NCBI GenBank assembly: GCA_033439255.1
Contig: JAVRDV010000018.1
Location: 124,001-188,000 of the forward strand
DNA length: 64,000 nucleotides
Reading direction: 5' to 3'
Origin: Hericium rajendrae
Taxonomy: Eukaryota; Basidiomycota; Agaricomycetes; Russulales; Hericiaceae
Positions 1-9,640 of the stretch are shown here, piece after piece. The notes beneath the pieces are model-generated. The model was given only the letters and a program-made list of their open reading frames with translations, made no database searches and was not told the DNA's origin. A program made the position numbers and the translations under genes. The stretch's first letter is position 1, and every line of letters starts with the position of its first letter.

Positions 1-1160
1 TGCTAGGTGTGTCGCATTGCTGGCAGGTCAGGGTGCTGGGCATGTGGGTGAGGGGCTGGGTGCACTGGCTGTGGGTGGTTGCACATGGGCTGCAGGCTAC
101 AGGCATGGGCTGTGGATGCTAGCACACCAGAGTGGTGCTATCACATGCATGTGGGATGCTGGCATGCCAGTGTTGTGCTGGAGTACGCATATGTGAGGCT
201 GGGATGCACAGACATGGCAGGGATGCTCCTGGCACACAACGGCGATGTGCACATGGAAAAGGATGGACATGAGTGTGCGGCACATGTCGTTATGTGCGAG
301 TGTGGTGGGGACGTCGGGGTGCATTTGCAAGCACAAGGAGGAGAGATGAGGGGTGTCATGGTGCAGCCTGTTGTGCCACATCAGTGCATGAGGAAGCTAG
401 AATAAGTAGCAAATAGTTAGCAAAATGAATAGATAACACATTCGAGAATGAGACACTTACGAATTTATGGGCTATTGAGCCCTACATCATCCTCGCTTGA
501 TGGGAGGAGGAGGAAGAGGACAGGCCCCTCAGCCATGAGCATTATGGTGCCAATCAGCATTTGCCAAACAGGGCACCGAACGAGGCTGACCAATATTCGA
601 ACATGACTTTCTCGGTGAATAAATTTTATTAAACTCTACAAATAATACAGTAGCTGTAAATACAGTTGAATAATGTATATACCAGGCTTTGTATGAGTAC
701 AATGGACTGAACATGCTCTATGTGCGAAATACCGCTAAGCAAGTCTAACTGGACGGTGCTTGTCAATGATGCCAAATGCATCGAGCTTGAATCCTAGTCT
801 CGGGCACACTGGGCACCAGATTTGAGTCGTGATTCCTCAATGTCTCTGCCTTCTACCATTTATCGGTCTTCTTAGCTTTGCTCAGGCACATCATACCAAT
901 GTGCAACGACGTTATTAGATTTTTTGGTGGCCCAGATCTATAGGATCTTGGCCACATTGATGTTTTTCAGTTATTTCAGGCCAGATTTCAGGTGTATTTC
1001 GAGTCTTCAAGTCTCAGACCTTCATGAAAATATTTGTAATTTGAGAAATACATGATACATATCTAGTATAAACATTCCGCTCCATTAGTCTGGCTGATTT
1101 CAAGGGGATGAAGCCTGAAGTACACAAATTATGGACTAGGGTTATATAGGGTTATGGTAT
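1..1160 (-). mobile_element. Decayed, edge-truncated arm of the two-arm GC-rich element
   Basis: Read on the minus strand, about 1160 to 340 aligns with plus-strand 28,731 to 29,520: both open with AACCCTA-like motifs, share the block GCCTCGTTCGGTGCCCTGTT and the phrase GGGCTCAATAGCCC, and both then carry a short predicted intron. Here the intron is 460-397 (GTAAGT donor, GCTAAC branch point, TTCTAG acceptor, 64 nt). Positions 340-1 are the start of the body; it is TG/CA-rich and poor in CpG, unlike the CpG-rich body of the 29.5 kb copy. The reading frames in it have repetitive amino-acid make-up and no recognised domain, so I do not call them genes. The element runs off the window edge. Confidence 0.5.
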
Positions 1161-1289
1161 ATTTCCTACTGTAGCTCGTATTTTCTTTCAAACTGTTCAA
1201 TTCTTTGTATATACATTCAATTCAATTCTATGTACATAATTTTGAGAGAATGCCAGCCTACATTGGTCTCAATTTCATGCCTCATCTGG

Positions 1290-1708
1290 AAAAAGTGTCC
1301 ACACTACTTTAGCCTACAGTAGAAAATATGATCTACAGTAGCTATAATAGATTATATATTTTCTGTAGCATCTGTTGATAGGTGGATCTCTATTACAACT
1401 ACAGGTAGCCATCTGTAGCCATCTGTAGTGATCCGTAGCAGTCTGTAGATGGTATATTTACTATAGCTTATGTTAGCTACTATAGCTTATGTTAGCCACT
1501 GTAGCTTATGCTAGCTACTGGAGTGCTATATTGCAGTATGTGAGATTCAGTATAATATATAAACCACAATAGTCCCTCATATCACCTCTCCAACAATATA
1601 TCATGCAAAACATTTTAATTTGGCTGGTTACAACTGTACACTAATAGTACTAATACATAAAATCTCCCCCTCCATATCCTTCTGCACCCACAGCACCCAA
1701 GCCCTCAT
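1290..1708 (-). repeat. CTACAG-rich tract, minus orientation
   Basis: Dense CTACAGTA/CTATAGCTTA motifs. Read on the minus strand it follows the palindrome at 1709-1740 and ends near 1290 with ACACTTTTTCCAGATG. It is an inverted homologue of 20,515-20,830: shared blocks include the stretch around TATATTTTCTGTAGCATCTG and the final ACACTTTTT. It may be a promoter/intron segment of a transposon. Positions 1161-1289 between this tract and the preceding element show nothing recognisable. Confidence 0.6.
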
Positions 1709-1740
1709 GGGAACTGTTTTGCTGTAGCAAAACAGTTCCC
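1709..1740. repeat. Palindrome p1
   Basis: A 32 bp near-perfect palindrome: each 16 bp arm begins GGGAACTGTTTTGCT, and 15 of 16 positions pair, the exception being the centre. Relatives lie at 3452-3487, 8021-8056 and 20,483-20,514. p1, p3 and p4 sit at the junction between a GC-rich body and a CTACAG tract; p2 has neither next to it. Confidence 0.8.
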
Positions 1741-3110
1741 ACGCACTATAGAACACAACATGGGCATGTGGGGGTCAGTGTTGGGCATGGAGAAGTTGGT
1801 GGGGGTGTGCGGGAGGTGGCAGGGGCGCACAGGGGTCAGCACGAGCATGCAGGCATCGGTGCGGGGTGCATGCGAGTTGGCGGGGATGCGGGGCATCAGT
1901 GCATGTGTGTTCGAGTCGGCGCATGCACATAAGAGGCAGCATGCGGAAGTTGGCACAGGTGGGTGGGAGGTGGTTGGAGCGTGTGGGAGGCAGCGCGGAT
2001 GCGAAGGAGTCGGCGCAGGCGTGCAGGCATTGGCACGGGTGCGTGGGCATCGGCACGGGTGCACAGGCATCAGCAGATGGGTGCACAGGGGTGGCAGACG
2101 GGTGCGCGAGGGTGGCAGACAGGTGTGGGAGGTGGCAGAGGCGTGCGGGAGGCAGCGCCAGTGTTCAGAAGTCAGCGTGGATGGGGAGAGGCAGTGGGAG
2201 CACGCGGGAGGCAATTGAAGCGTGCGAAAGGCGATGGGAAGCACGCGCAAGGCAGTTGGAGTGCACAGGAGGTGGTGAGAGTGCGCAGGAGGCGGTGGGA
2301 GCATGCAGGAGGCAGCATGGGTGGGTGGGAGTCAGCGCGGGGGGTGGGAGGCGGCAGAGGTGCACGGGAGGTGACAGAGGCGTGCGGGAGGCGGCAGAGG
2401 CATGCAGAAGGCAGTGGGAGTGCGTGGGAGGCGGTGGGAGCGCGCGGGAGGCGGTCAGAGTGCACAGGAGCAGCACAGGTGGGTGGGAGTTGGTGCGGGG
2501 GATGGGAGGTGGCAGAGGTGCACAGGAGGCGGTAGGGGCACGCGGGAGTCAGATGCCACCTCTCGCCCACCCCGACCCTGTGCACTTACTTCTCCTCTCG
2601 CAGGCCTACACCGACTCCCTCTGCCTCCCGTGCCCATCCTCCAGCTTCCGCACACCCCCGTCGACTCCCTCACGCCCGTGCTGACTCGCTCGTGTCCCCA
2701 TCGACTTGCTCGCACCCCTGCCACCTCCCGGCACACCCGCGCTGCCTCCCACATGCTCTCGCCGACTTACTCACCCCTGCGGGCATGTGGGAGTCGATAG
2801 GGGCATGCGGGACGTGGGCTGGTGGTGACGCACGCAGGTTGACGGGGACGTGTGAAGGTCGGCGGGTGTGCGCACGAGTTGACGTGAGTGCGAACAAGTC
2901 GACGGGGGAGCGTCGGGCTTGGTATGGGTGCACGAGAGGCGGCACAGGCGTGCGCGAGTCGGTGGTGGTGCGAGCGAGTCAGCAGGAGCGCAAGCGAGTC
3001 GGTGGGGCACACAGAAGTCAGAGTGGGCATGCAGGAGTCGGGGTGGGCATGTGGGAGTCGATGAGGGTGTGCGGAAGTCGGCGAGGACGTGCGGGAGGTG
3101 GGAGTGTACA
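1741..3110 (-). repeat. G-rich minisatellite-like body
   Basis: About 1.37 kb of degenerate repeats built from GTGGGAGGCGG, GTGCGGGAG and GGCATGCGGG-like units, G-rich on the plus strand up to about 2540, C-rich to about 2770, then G-rich again. Open frames occur in all six frames because stops are rare in this composition; they give repetitive Arg/Gly/Ala or Pro/His/Ser polypeptides and no domain. I interpret it as the body downstream of hairpin module h1, read on the minus strand. Confidence 0.6.
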
Positions 3111-3115
3111 AAACA

Positions 3116-3192
3116 AGAGTATCGCTCGACACCACGAGTGATACTCTCTTGATTAGTACAAGAAAGCTACAGCAAAAAATGTAGCTACTCAC
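3116..3192 (-). other. Intron-hairpin leader module h1
   Basis: On the minus strand a predicted 45 nt intron runs from 3192 (GTGAGT) to 3148, with the branch-point-like ACTAAT just before CAAG. It is followed at once by a hairpin at 3147-3116 whose arms are AGAGTATCACTCG and CGAGCGATACTCT. The single mismatch in the stem (A opposite C) fits a CpG to CpA change. The upstream leader at 3450-3193 includes a CATATATGG box. The body lies downstream at 3110-1741. The same arrangement recurs at 3604, 6032, 6550 and 53,212. Confidence 0.65.
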
Positions 3193-3451
3193 CTTTATTC
3201 CCAGCCCGACAAGAATCAAAAAAAGATTAAGAGACACTTACAGTAAAAATTCCACCATGAGGAAGGGGTGGGTGGGTGGAAGGAAGACGACGTGGCAGGC
3301 AAAGTGAAGTTGCACTTGAGTCGAGCTGCATGGGGCCACGCGGCCCAATTCATTTTATTGACCATATATGGGCAACAAAACAGCACGGCATGCGGCGGGC
3401 CGTGCGTGCGCGCATTTTGACTTTGAACAAAAAAAAAAAGGTAGAGGGCGT

Positions 3452-3487
3452 GTGGGAAACGTTTGGCTACAGCCAAACACGTCCCAC
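3452..3487. repeat. Palindrome p2
   Basis: A 36 bp palindrome centred on GTTTGGCTACAGCCAAAC with outer arms GTGGGA and TCCCAC; 14 of 18 positions pair. Relative to p1 and p4 the inner stem carries G-C where they have T-A, a paired change. It lies between two divergent hairpin modules, h1 leftward and h2 rightward. Confidence 0.7.
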
Positions 3488-3603
3488 GACTGTTTTTTCT
3501 TACTTGCAAGGTACATTTTCCTCTGTCAATGGACAACTAACATGCATTTCTCAGGTATTCTAAGCTGGATTCAATACAGGGAGGAGCTGCAGATGGCCAC
3601 ATA

Positions 3604-3680
3604 GTGAGTAAAGTTGTTCTTTTGACCTTGTTTTCCACTGATACAGAGAGTATCACCTGTTTAAATACAGGCGATACTCT
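3604..3680 (+). other. Intron-hairpin leader module h2
   Basis: A predicted 43 nt intron at 3604-3646 (GTGAGT donor, CACTGAT branch region, ACAG acceptor) is followed directly by a hairpin at 3647-3680 with arms AGAGTATCACCTGT and ACAGGCGATACTCT. The outer stem matches the family; the inner stem differs on both sides but still pairs apart from one A-C mismatch. The upstream leader is 3490-3603 and the body is 3681-4612. Confidence 0.65.
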
Positions 3681-4612
3681 TGACTGAACCGCTCGACATG
3701 CCACCGACCCGTGTGCCCCACTACCAAACCCCATGCATGGTCACCAACCTCTGCGCGCCCACACTGACCTCACAATGCCTCCGCCGACTTGTGCGTGCCC
3801 CTGCTGACTTGTGCACCCCCACCGACTTGTGCACCCCCACCGACTCGCGCATCCCCACCGACTCGCGCATCCCCACTGACCCCCACCCATCTACGCCGAC
3901 ATGCATGCACCCTCGTCGACCCGCACACGTCACGGCTGACCCACACACGCTGCCACCGACTGCCGCTGACCCAGGCATACTGCTGCCGACTCGCGTACAG
4001 CCCCCGCAGCTCAGACACGCATGTGCCAACTCGTGCCCATCTCTGCTGACCCGCGCCCATCTCCGCTGACCTGCGTGCACCTCCACCGACCTCTGTATGC
4101 CTCCGCCGACCTGCTCGTATTGCCGGCAACATGTGCATGCACCTACGACATGCGCTCTCCCTCTCTGACTCGCACAGCCCCCCTACCAACTCGTGTACAG
4201 GCCCATCGGCTCACACACACTCCCATCGACTCACACACACCCCCGCTGATTCACACATACCCCCACCGACTCCCATGCACCTCCGTCGACTCCCGCGTAC
4301 CCTCACCGACTCCTACGTGCTCCCACCAACCTCTGCACATCCCCGTCAACCTGTGTGCATCACCGCTGACCCAGTAAGCCCCTGCCAACCTGCACGCACT
4401 GCCGCCAACCTGCACGCACTGCCGCCAACCCACACGCACTGCCGCCAACTTGTGGGCACTGCCGCTGATCCACATAAGCCCCCGCTGACTTCCACACGCC
4501 CCCTCTGACCTTTGTGTGCCCCCTCCGACCTTTGTGCGCCCTCGTCGACTCCCGTGCACCCTCGCCAACTCTCGCATGCCCCCGCCGACTCCTGCGCATC
4601 CCGCATGCCCTA
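3681..4612 (+). repeat. C-rich minisatellite-like body
   Basis: Degenerate tandem units around CCACCGACTCGCGCATCC, CTGCCGCCAACCTGCACG and similar. Several adjacent exact or near-exact copies are visible near 3825-3875 and 4388-4450. Stop-poor in both directions with no recognisable protein domain. It follows hairpin module h2 and abuts a CTATAG tract of opposite orientation at 4613. Confidence 0.6.
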
Positions 4613-4845
4613 CTCATCAGAAAAATCAGTTTTCTACATAGCTTTCAGCCAATAATATGAGTCCTATGGTAGTGCTATGAGTCCTATATATTTTGGCAGT
4701 ACAGCTATATAGCTCTATGAGACCTATCATAGCTTCTATAGCTGTTGGTGAAGGGTATATAGAGCTATGTAGTTATAAGTGACAGCTATGACAGCTATAT
4801 AACATCATAGGCTTGCTATCAATGCTATGGCTCCTACTGTGCCAT
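4613..4845 (-). repeat. CTATAG-rich tract, minus orientation
   Basis: Tract of AGCTATAG/CATAGCT motifs. Read on the minus strand it ends with GATTTTTCTGATGAGTAG, the counterpart of the TTTTTCAGATG end of the other tracts, though here the AG dinucleotide of a splice acceptor is not kept. Positions 4846-4971 are AT-rich and show nothing else recognisable. Confidence 0.6.
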
Positions 4846-4971
4846 ACCTAGACCCCAGAGGTATGCCAAAGGCAAGAGCATCCCAGGTGAAATATATGAG
4901 TTCAAAATATATATATTATTGTCTCAAGGATAATAAACAGCAGATAATTTTACTATACTAAGTAGGGATCA

Positions 4972-5950
4972 AGTACGTGGATGCACACGAGGCGCGGCGG
5001 GCCGGCGCGCGGGAGGCGCGGGGCATGGAGTCCGTGCGCAAGGTGGCGCGCCCGTACGCGAGATACGGCGGGCGTGCGCCAGGCGGCAGGCTGCGGCGCG
5101 CCCGTGCATGACGTGGCGGGCGTGCGCGCAGGCGGCGCGCTGTCCATACACCAGGCACGGTGAGTGTGCGCGGGGCGCGGGGGACGTGCTCGAGGCGTCG
5201 GGGGCAGCGGCGGGAGGCGACGGAAGGAGGCGGGCCCGTGCACGAGCTGTTGGCGTGCGACGGGCCTGTGCGAAGGGCGCTAGAGGCTGGCACGGGGTGC
5301 GGGGGCATGCGCGACACGGCAGGTCCGTCCGCGACGCTGCAGGCATGCGCGCTCGCCGGTGGCCACACATGCGGGAGGGCGGCGTGAGGCGTGAGATGCG
5401 GGGACGGCGTGCGAGGCGTCGGGCTGCGGCGCGCCTGCGCATGGCCGTGCGCGACGTGCGCGCATGTGCGTGCTGCCCGGCATGCGCTGGCATGCGCGTC
5501 CCGCGTCGTGCTGCGCTGGGGTGCCCGCCCCCGGTCGCGTGCGATGTGCGCGTCCCTGTCCGTGCGCGTGTGCTGGCATCCCCGAGCGGCTGTGGCCATC
5601 CGCCGGCCATGCGTGCGCTGGCGGGGCCTTGTGTGCACTAGCGGGGCCGCACGCACGCAGCACGGCGGGGCGGGCCCGTTCGCGAGACGGGGAGGCTCGC
5701 GGAGCGTGCCTGGCGCACGGGCCAGGCAGCAGCGCCGTAGGTGGGACGACGGGGCCATGCTGGAAGGGCAAAGCCCGTGCACGAGGCGACGGGCTCGCGT
5801 GCGCGTCGTCCGCGGAGGTGCGTACGCCAGCGAACGCTCGTAGTCGTTGGAGACGGCGCGCCAGGTCATGGCGGCGATGTCGGGGGGTGGGCCGATGGGG
5901 GAGAGACGGCGGCGGGAGGCGAAGGGGAGGGAGGGGCACGCGAGGGGGAA
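4972..5950 (-). repeat. CpG-rich, stop-poor body of hairpin module h3
   Basis: About 1 kb of extremely GC-rich, CpG-dense sequence (GCGCGC, CGTGCGC, ACGGCGGG motifs) with long open frames in all six frames. The predicted products are Ala/Arg/Pro/His-rich and have no domain, and open frames of similar length on both strands argue against coding. It is bounded abruptly by AT-rich sequence at 4970 and by hairpin h3 at 5959. It looks like a less deaminated counterpart of the bodies at 1741-3110 and 3681-4612. Confidence 0.6.
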
Positions 5951-5958
5951 GTAAGTCG

Positions 5959-6032
5959 AGAGTATCGCTCCGAACGAGCGATACTCTCTGAGTTAGCACG
6001 AACGAACGAATCAACATGTTTTTTTTACTCAC
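5959..6032 (-). other. Intron-hairpin leader module h3
   Basis: On the minus strand a predicted 45 nt intron runs from 6032 (GTGAGT) to 5988 (GCTAAC branch point, TCAG acceptor). The hairpin follows at 5987-5959 with a perfect stem AGAGTATCGCTCG on one side. This is the best-preserved hairpin of the family. The leader upstream (6237-6033) is pyrimidine-rich with repeated CCGTCCCGCCTCC units. Confidence 0.7.
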
Positions 6033-6473
6033 CTTTGAGGCCCTCTGCGTCCTACTAACTTCCTCCGGTGTTCGATCCGATGAGGGCGAGAAGAGGATGG
6101 GAGACGGGGGAGAGAAGGCGGGACGGACTTGCGGAGGTGGTGCGAGATGCGGGACGGGAGGCGGGACGGGCGCACCAGACAACGTTGCCGTAGCTCGCGT
6201 CTAGGCGTTGCCAGCTCCCCCGCGCCTGGCACTGGGCCTGCGCAGGCTCTTGAGGGCTTGCGTGGGCCGTGGAACGCTCGAACGAGCAGGCGCGGGCTGT
6301 AGGAGACAGCCGGGGGCGTGGGCGTGCAGCGATGACACGTCAGCGCATGTCGGGGGCGAGGGCGAAGGCGTGGGGACTGTCGAGGGTGCGAATGATGCGC
6401 GGGAGTGGAGGGGAGGTGTCGAAAGGGGGTCGAGGTGCCGTGGAAGGTCCGAGGCCGAGTGAAAAGAAAAAAT

Positions 6474-6550
6474 GAGAGTCTGGCTCGATAACGAGCGAGA
6501 CTCTCAAGATTAGTACATTACAACGAGAAAATAAAAGCTTAATGACTCAC
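6474..6550 (-). other. Intron-hairpin leader module h4
   Basis: On the minus strand a predicted 48 nt intron runs from 6550 (GTGAGT) to 6503 (ACTAAT branch point, TTGAG acceptor), followed by a hairpin spanning 6505-6474 with arms GAGAGTCTCGCTCG and CGAGCCAGACTCTC. Relative to the family, one A-T pair has become C-G on both arms. The leader upstream extends to about 6890 and starts back-to-back with the TATATAA promoter at 6942. Positions 6033-6473 between h3 and h4 are GC-rich leader/body sequence without a recognisable gene. Confidence 0.65.
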
Positions 6551-6941
6551 CTGGGATCCCCTTAGCTCCTACAAGATCCTTCCGACTTCGAATTGGAGGA
6601 GGAGCGACGGAGAGCGAAGAGGATGGGAAGAGACAGGGTAGGAAGGTATTGGAGGACAAGTCGAACGACGCGCCGTTCAGTACAGCTACCGAACATGCAC
6701 GAGTTCGAATGTTTTCGAGCTTAGTAAATCGAAACAAATCGTATCAACTCTGAAAAAAAGAGACAGTATGGCGTACGATCATAGCATTCGATCGAATAAG
6801 ATACATATCTATTTAAAGCATCGTAAGCTACTGGGCAGCGAAGTAACGTTTGTGAAATCTGATACTTAGCCTCTGACGTGGTGCCCGGGCCGAGCTCCGG
6901 CAGCCATATTTAGGGCTCCGCCGGGCAAACCCGCGCTCACC

Positions 6942-7240
6942 TATATAACCCTCGCACGACGCGCGTTCTCTCTCTCTCTTTAACCACTACATTCCCCCTT
7001 CGCTCCGGCTTTCCTCGGGCCTTTCCTCTTTACCCTCGGTAAGTCTTTCTTCTTTAGGTTTGCTGTCCTATACTTATGTCATTCATATCTAAGGGTTATT
7101 CATTTTCGCTTTTCAACACTTTTGGTATGTCTTTAAATCTTTTGTCACTGTTGGTTTGTTACTAATTAACCTTTTATTTTGTAGCTTATTTTCGCTTTTT
7201 GTAATCTTTGTAAGTCTAGTATACTTATCTTGTATTTATC
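6942..7240 (+). promoter_or_regulatory. TATATAA promoter with splice-ladder leader, copy 1
   Basis: TATATAA at 6942-6948 is followed by CT-rich sequence and a series of candidate 5' splice sites: GTAAGTCTTTC near 7040, GTATGTC near 7122 and GTAAGTC near 7212. The latter two are each preceded by an ATTTTCGCTTTT block. Between them lie acceptor-like TTTTGTAG sites. The same pattern is seen on the minus strand near 25,450-25,080 and 52,800-52,500. Positions 7241-7439 are AT-rich spacer. Confidence 0.6.
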
Positions 7241-7439
7241 TTTTAGTAGTAAGTGTAGTGTTTTTATCTTTTTGCAATTAGTAGTAGTATGTTTGTTTAT
7301 AGTAGTATAATAATTTGAATATAATTTTGATGTATTAAACAAAGTTTATATTTGTGTGATCATTTTATTTGGACCTTGCTATATGAATTTGATTAAAATT
7401 TATAGTTTCAATAGGCTTTATTGCTTCAATAGATATGTC

Positions 7440-7710
7440 AGGTCTACATATTAAATATAGAATATATAAGTGGCATAAGTCTCATAGCTTTCATAGACAC
7501 TTATAGCTTTCATAGCTAGGCATGCTATGGTAGCTGCATAGTCAGCTCTCATAGCTATGATAGTACTCCATAGCATCACCTTTTAGCTTCATAGCACTAT
7601 ATAGCATTTCCCTTTAGCTATGCTGGCTATAAAGAAAAGGGCAGTGCTATGGAACTATGAAATCTATGTAGACTTTATAGAGCTATGTAGCACTTGCAGA
7701 TTTTTCTGAT
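7440..7710 (+). repeat. CTATAG-rich tract, plus orientation
   Basis: ATAGCTTTCATAG, TAGCTATGATAG and similar motifs throughout, ending with GATTTTTCTGATGCTGC near 7697-7715. Equivalent tracts are at 4613-4845, 21,556-21,815, 52,010-52,235 and 54,440-54,690. Confidence 0.65.
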
Positions 7711-8012
7711 GCTGCCTGCATGCCCCGCCACCCTGCACGCCCTGCCGCTGCCAACTCGCGCATGCCCCACACCTCGCTTAGGCACACATGCCACTGCTGA
7801 CTTGCACGCGGCCCCTCCGACCCACTGTGCAGTGCCACTAACTCATGCACACCGATCCCTGCAGGCCACCACCAACTCGTGCATGCCCCACCAACTTGCG
7901 CACACCCCTACCGACTCCCATGCATCCTTGCTGACCCATGTGCATCGCGCTGAACTGCACATCCCCCCCTCCGACCTGCGCATGCCCAACACATCACTAC
8001 AAACCCCTGCGA
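7711..8012 (+). repeat. C-rich minisatellite-like body, short
   Basis: Degenerate units of the type CCACCAACTCGTGCATGCCC, mostly TG/CA instead of CG. No protein domain. It lies between a CTATAG tract and palindrome p3. Confidence 0.55.
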
Positions 8013-8020
8013 ATTGACAT

Positions 8021-8375
8021 GTGGGAAATGTTTTGCTGCAGCCAAACACTTCCCACAGGGAGAGATGTAATCATATGTTGGCCTTATAAATTAGATATGC
8101 AATATATGATAACCTGGCTATATTGTGAGCTACAATGCAGAAATTTTGAACTGCTGGACTTGTCAACCTAGCATCTGTGAGCCTGCAGATTGCCTCTACA
8201 GTGCAAAAATCCCATGAACTACAGCAGCTACAGTAGATTGCTCCCTGATACATGTAATACCGGGTTGAAATCAGTACCTGAACATCGGCTATCATATGTC
8301 TATTTGTAGTACAGGCACTGATACTGTAGCATAACGTAAGATCGCCCTGGCTATCGATCAAAAAACACTTTTTCC
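8021..8375 (+). repeat. Palindrome p3 and CTACAG tract
   Basis: The 36 bp palindrome at 8021-8056 has arms GTGGGAAATGTTTTGCTG and CAGCCAAACACTTCCCAC, pairing at 16 of 18 positions. It is followed by sequence with scattered CTACAGTAG motifs that ends AACACTTTTTCCTGATGCTG near 8375, the same terminal phrase as 1290 (minus) and 20,830 (plus). Confidence 0.6.
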
Positions 8376-8449
8376 TGATGCTGCATGTTTGTCTCCTCGA
8401 GACTTGGGCACCTCGGGCTCAGCCACTGATGTTTAGCATTCTCTGAGCT

Positions 8450-9640
8450 GTGCCAACGTGGCTTGCTCTGCCTCCTCCTGCATCATTCCCTGTCTCATCG
8501 ATCTTCTGCCTTTGAATGTGCATCTCCACATTTTTCTCGCATCTCACATCCCTCCCCATGTGTTTGCCCTTCTCGCATCCCACCTGTGTGTTCAGCACCC
8601 TCCACGGCCGTCGACTACACCCTTCAAGGCTCCCAGCCCACCTCCATCCTCTTCCACATCCCTAGACATGCACACAAGCATGTGCGACATGCTCCGGATG
8701 CACAAGCAGCCGCGCACAATGGAAGATGCGCACCCAACACATGTGCCCCACTGAGCACCGAGCACCACGACACCAACATGTGCACCCCAACCACCAGTGC
8801 ATGCCCCGACCACCAGTGTGTGTCCTGACCACCAGCGTGTGCCCGCTGCACACATGGATCACTGCATGCTGCTCGTGTTGCCCCATGTACCCCTGCATCC
8901 CTGAGCGTCATTTGACAAGCACTGGGGCTCTGCACATGACACACAATATCCCACCCATGGCACGCTGCACATTAGCAGTGGTGCATGCCTTATCAACACG
9001 AGCCCAATGCTGTAGCAACAGTGCACCATGAGCAGCAACCACACATGGGCCCCAACAATGGTACATGACACTAGCGCCCGTGCCTGTGCCCACCAGCGAT
9101 GTAGCAGCAATGACAGCAGCAGCGCCAGTGGCACTGATGATGTGTATCATGGCAATGGTGCGGCAGTGGTGGTGGGGAGCGAGCAGCAGCAACAGCTGTG
9201 GCAGCGGGTAGTGAGCAATGGTGGCAGGGAGCGGGAGGCAGGAGGTGGGCACATGTGCATAGCCGAGGGTGAAAGGTGCATAGCCACTGCAGCAGAGAAT
9301 GAGCAGTGGTGGCGGGGAACGAGCAGTGGTGGCAGGGAGCGAGAGGTGGGCGCAGGCATGTAGCCGAGGGTGGGAGGTGCATGGGCGCATAGCTGAGGGC
9401 AGGAGGCACATGGGTGCATAGCCAAGGCGGGAAGCACGGAGGGCAATGGATGGTGCCGAGCGAGTAGGCATGCCAAGTGCACAGCAGTGCATAGTGTACA
9501 GCCCAGCAAGCAGCCCCAACCTACATTATAATACAAGTGAATTATATTGTGTGTGACAAGGTCCCGAGCAGCAACTGCTGGGTTTTTTGTAATACGATTT
9601 AGGCAAGTTGCTGATACACAATATAATTTCATAGCTGGGA
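8450..9640 (-). mobile_element. Decayed arm of the two-arm GC-rich element (CAGCAAC end)
   Basis: Read on the minus strand, 9610-9480 matches plus-strand 27,430-27,540: both have an AGCAACTTG motif, a TATAATGTAG block, then GGGGCYGCTTRCYGGGCYGTACAC. The body that follows (9480 to 8450) is TG/CA-rich with simple-sequence-like CAGCAG and CCACCA runs and no recognised gene. Only one terminus is visible. Positions 9641-9990 show no recognisable feature. Confidence 0.5.

Noticed and set aside
1741-3110. Several overlapping open frames longer than 130 codons on both strands in the G-rich repeat
   Set aside because: The composition has few stop codons, the frames overlap in all six phases, and the products are low-complexity with no domain.
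4958-5869. Frame of about 300 codons in the CpG-rich region
   Set aside because: Equally long frames exist on the opposite strand. The product is only Ala/Arg/Pro/His-rich, and it is better explained as stop-poor GC-rich repeat.
5959-5987. Hairpins h1-h5 as rho-independent terminators
   Set aside because: This is a eukaryotic sequence. There is no T-run following in a consistent orientation, and the hairpins follow introns, not gene ends.
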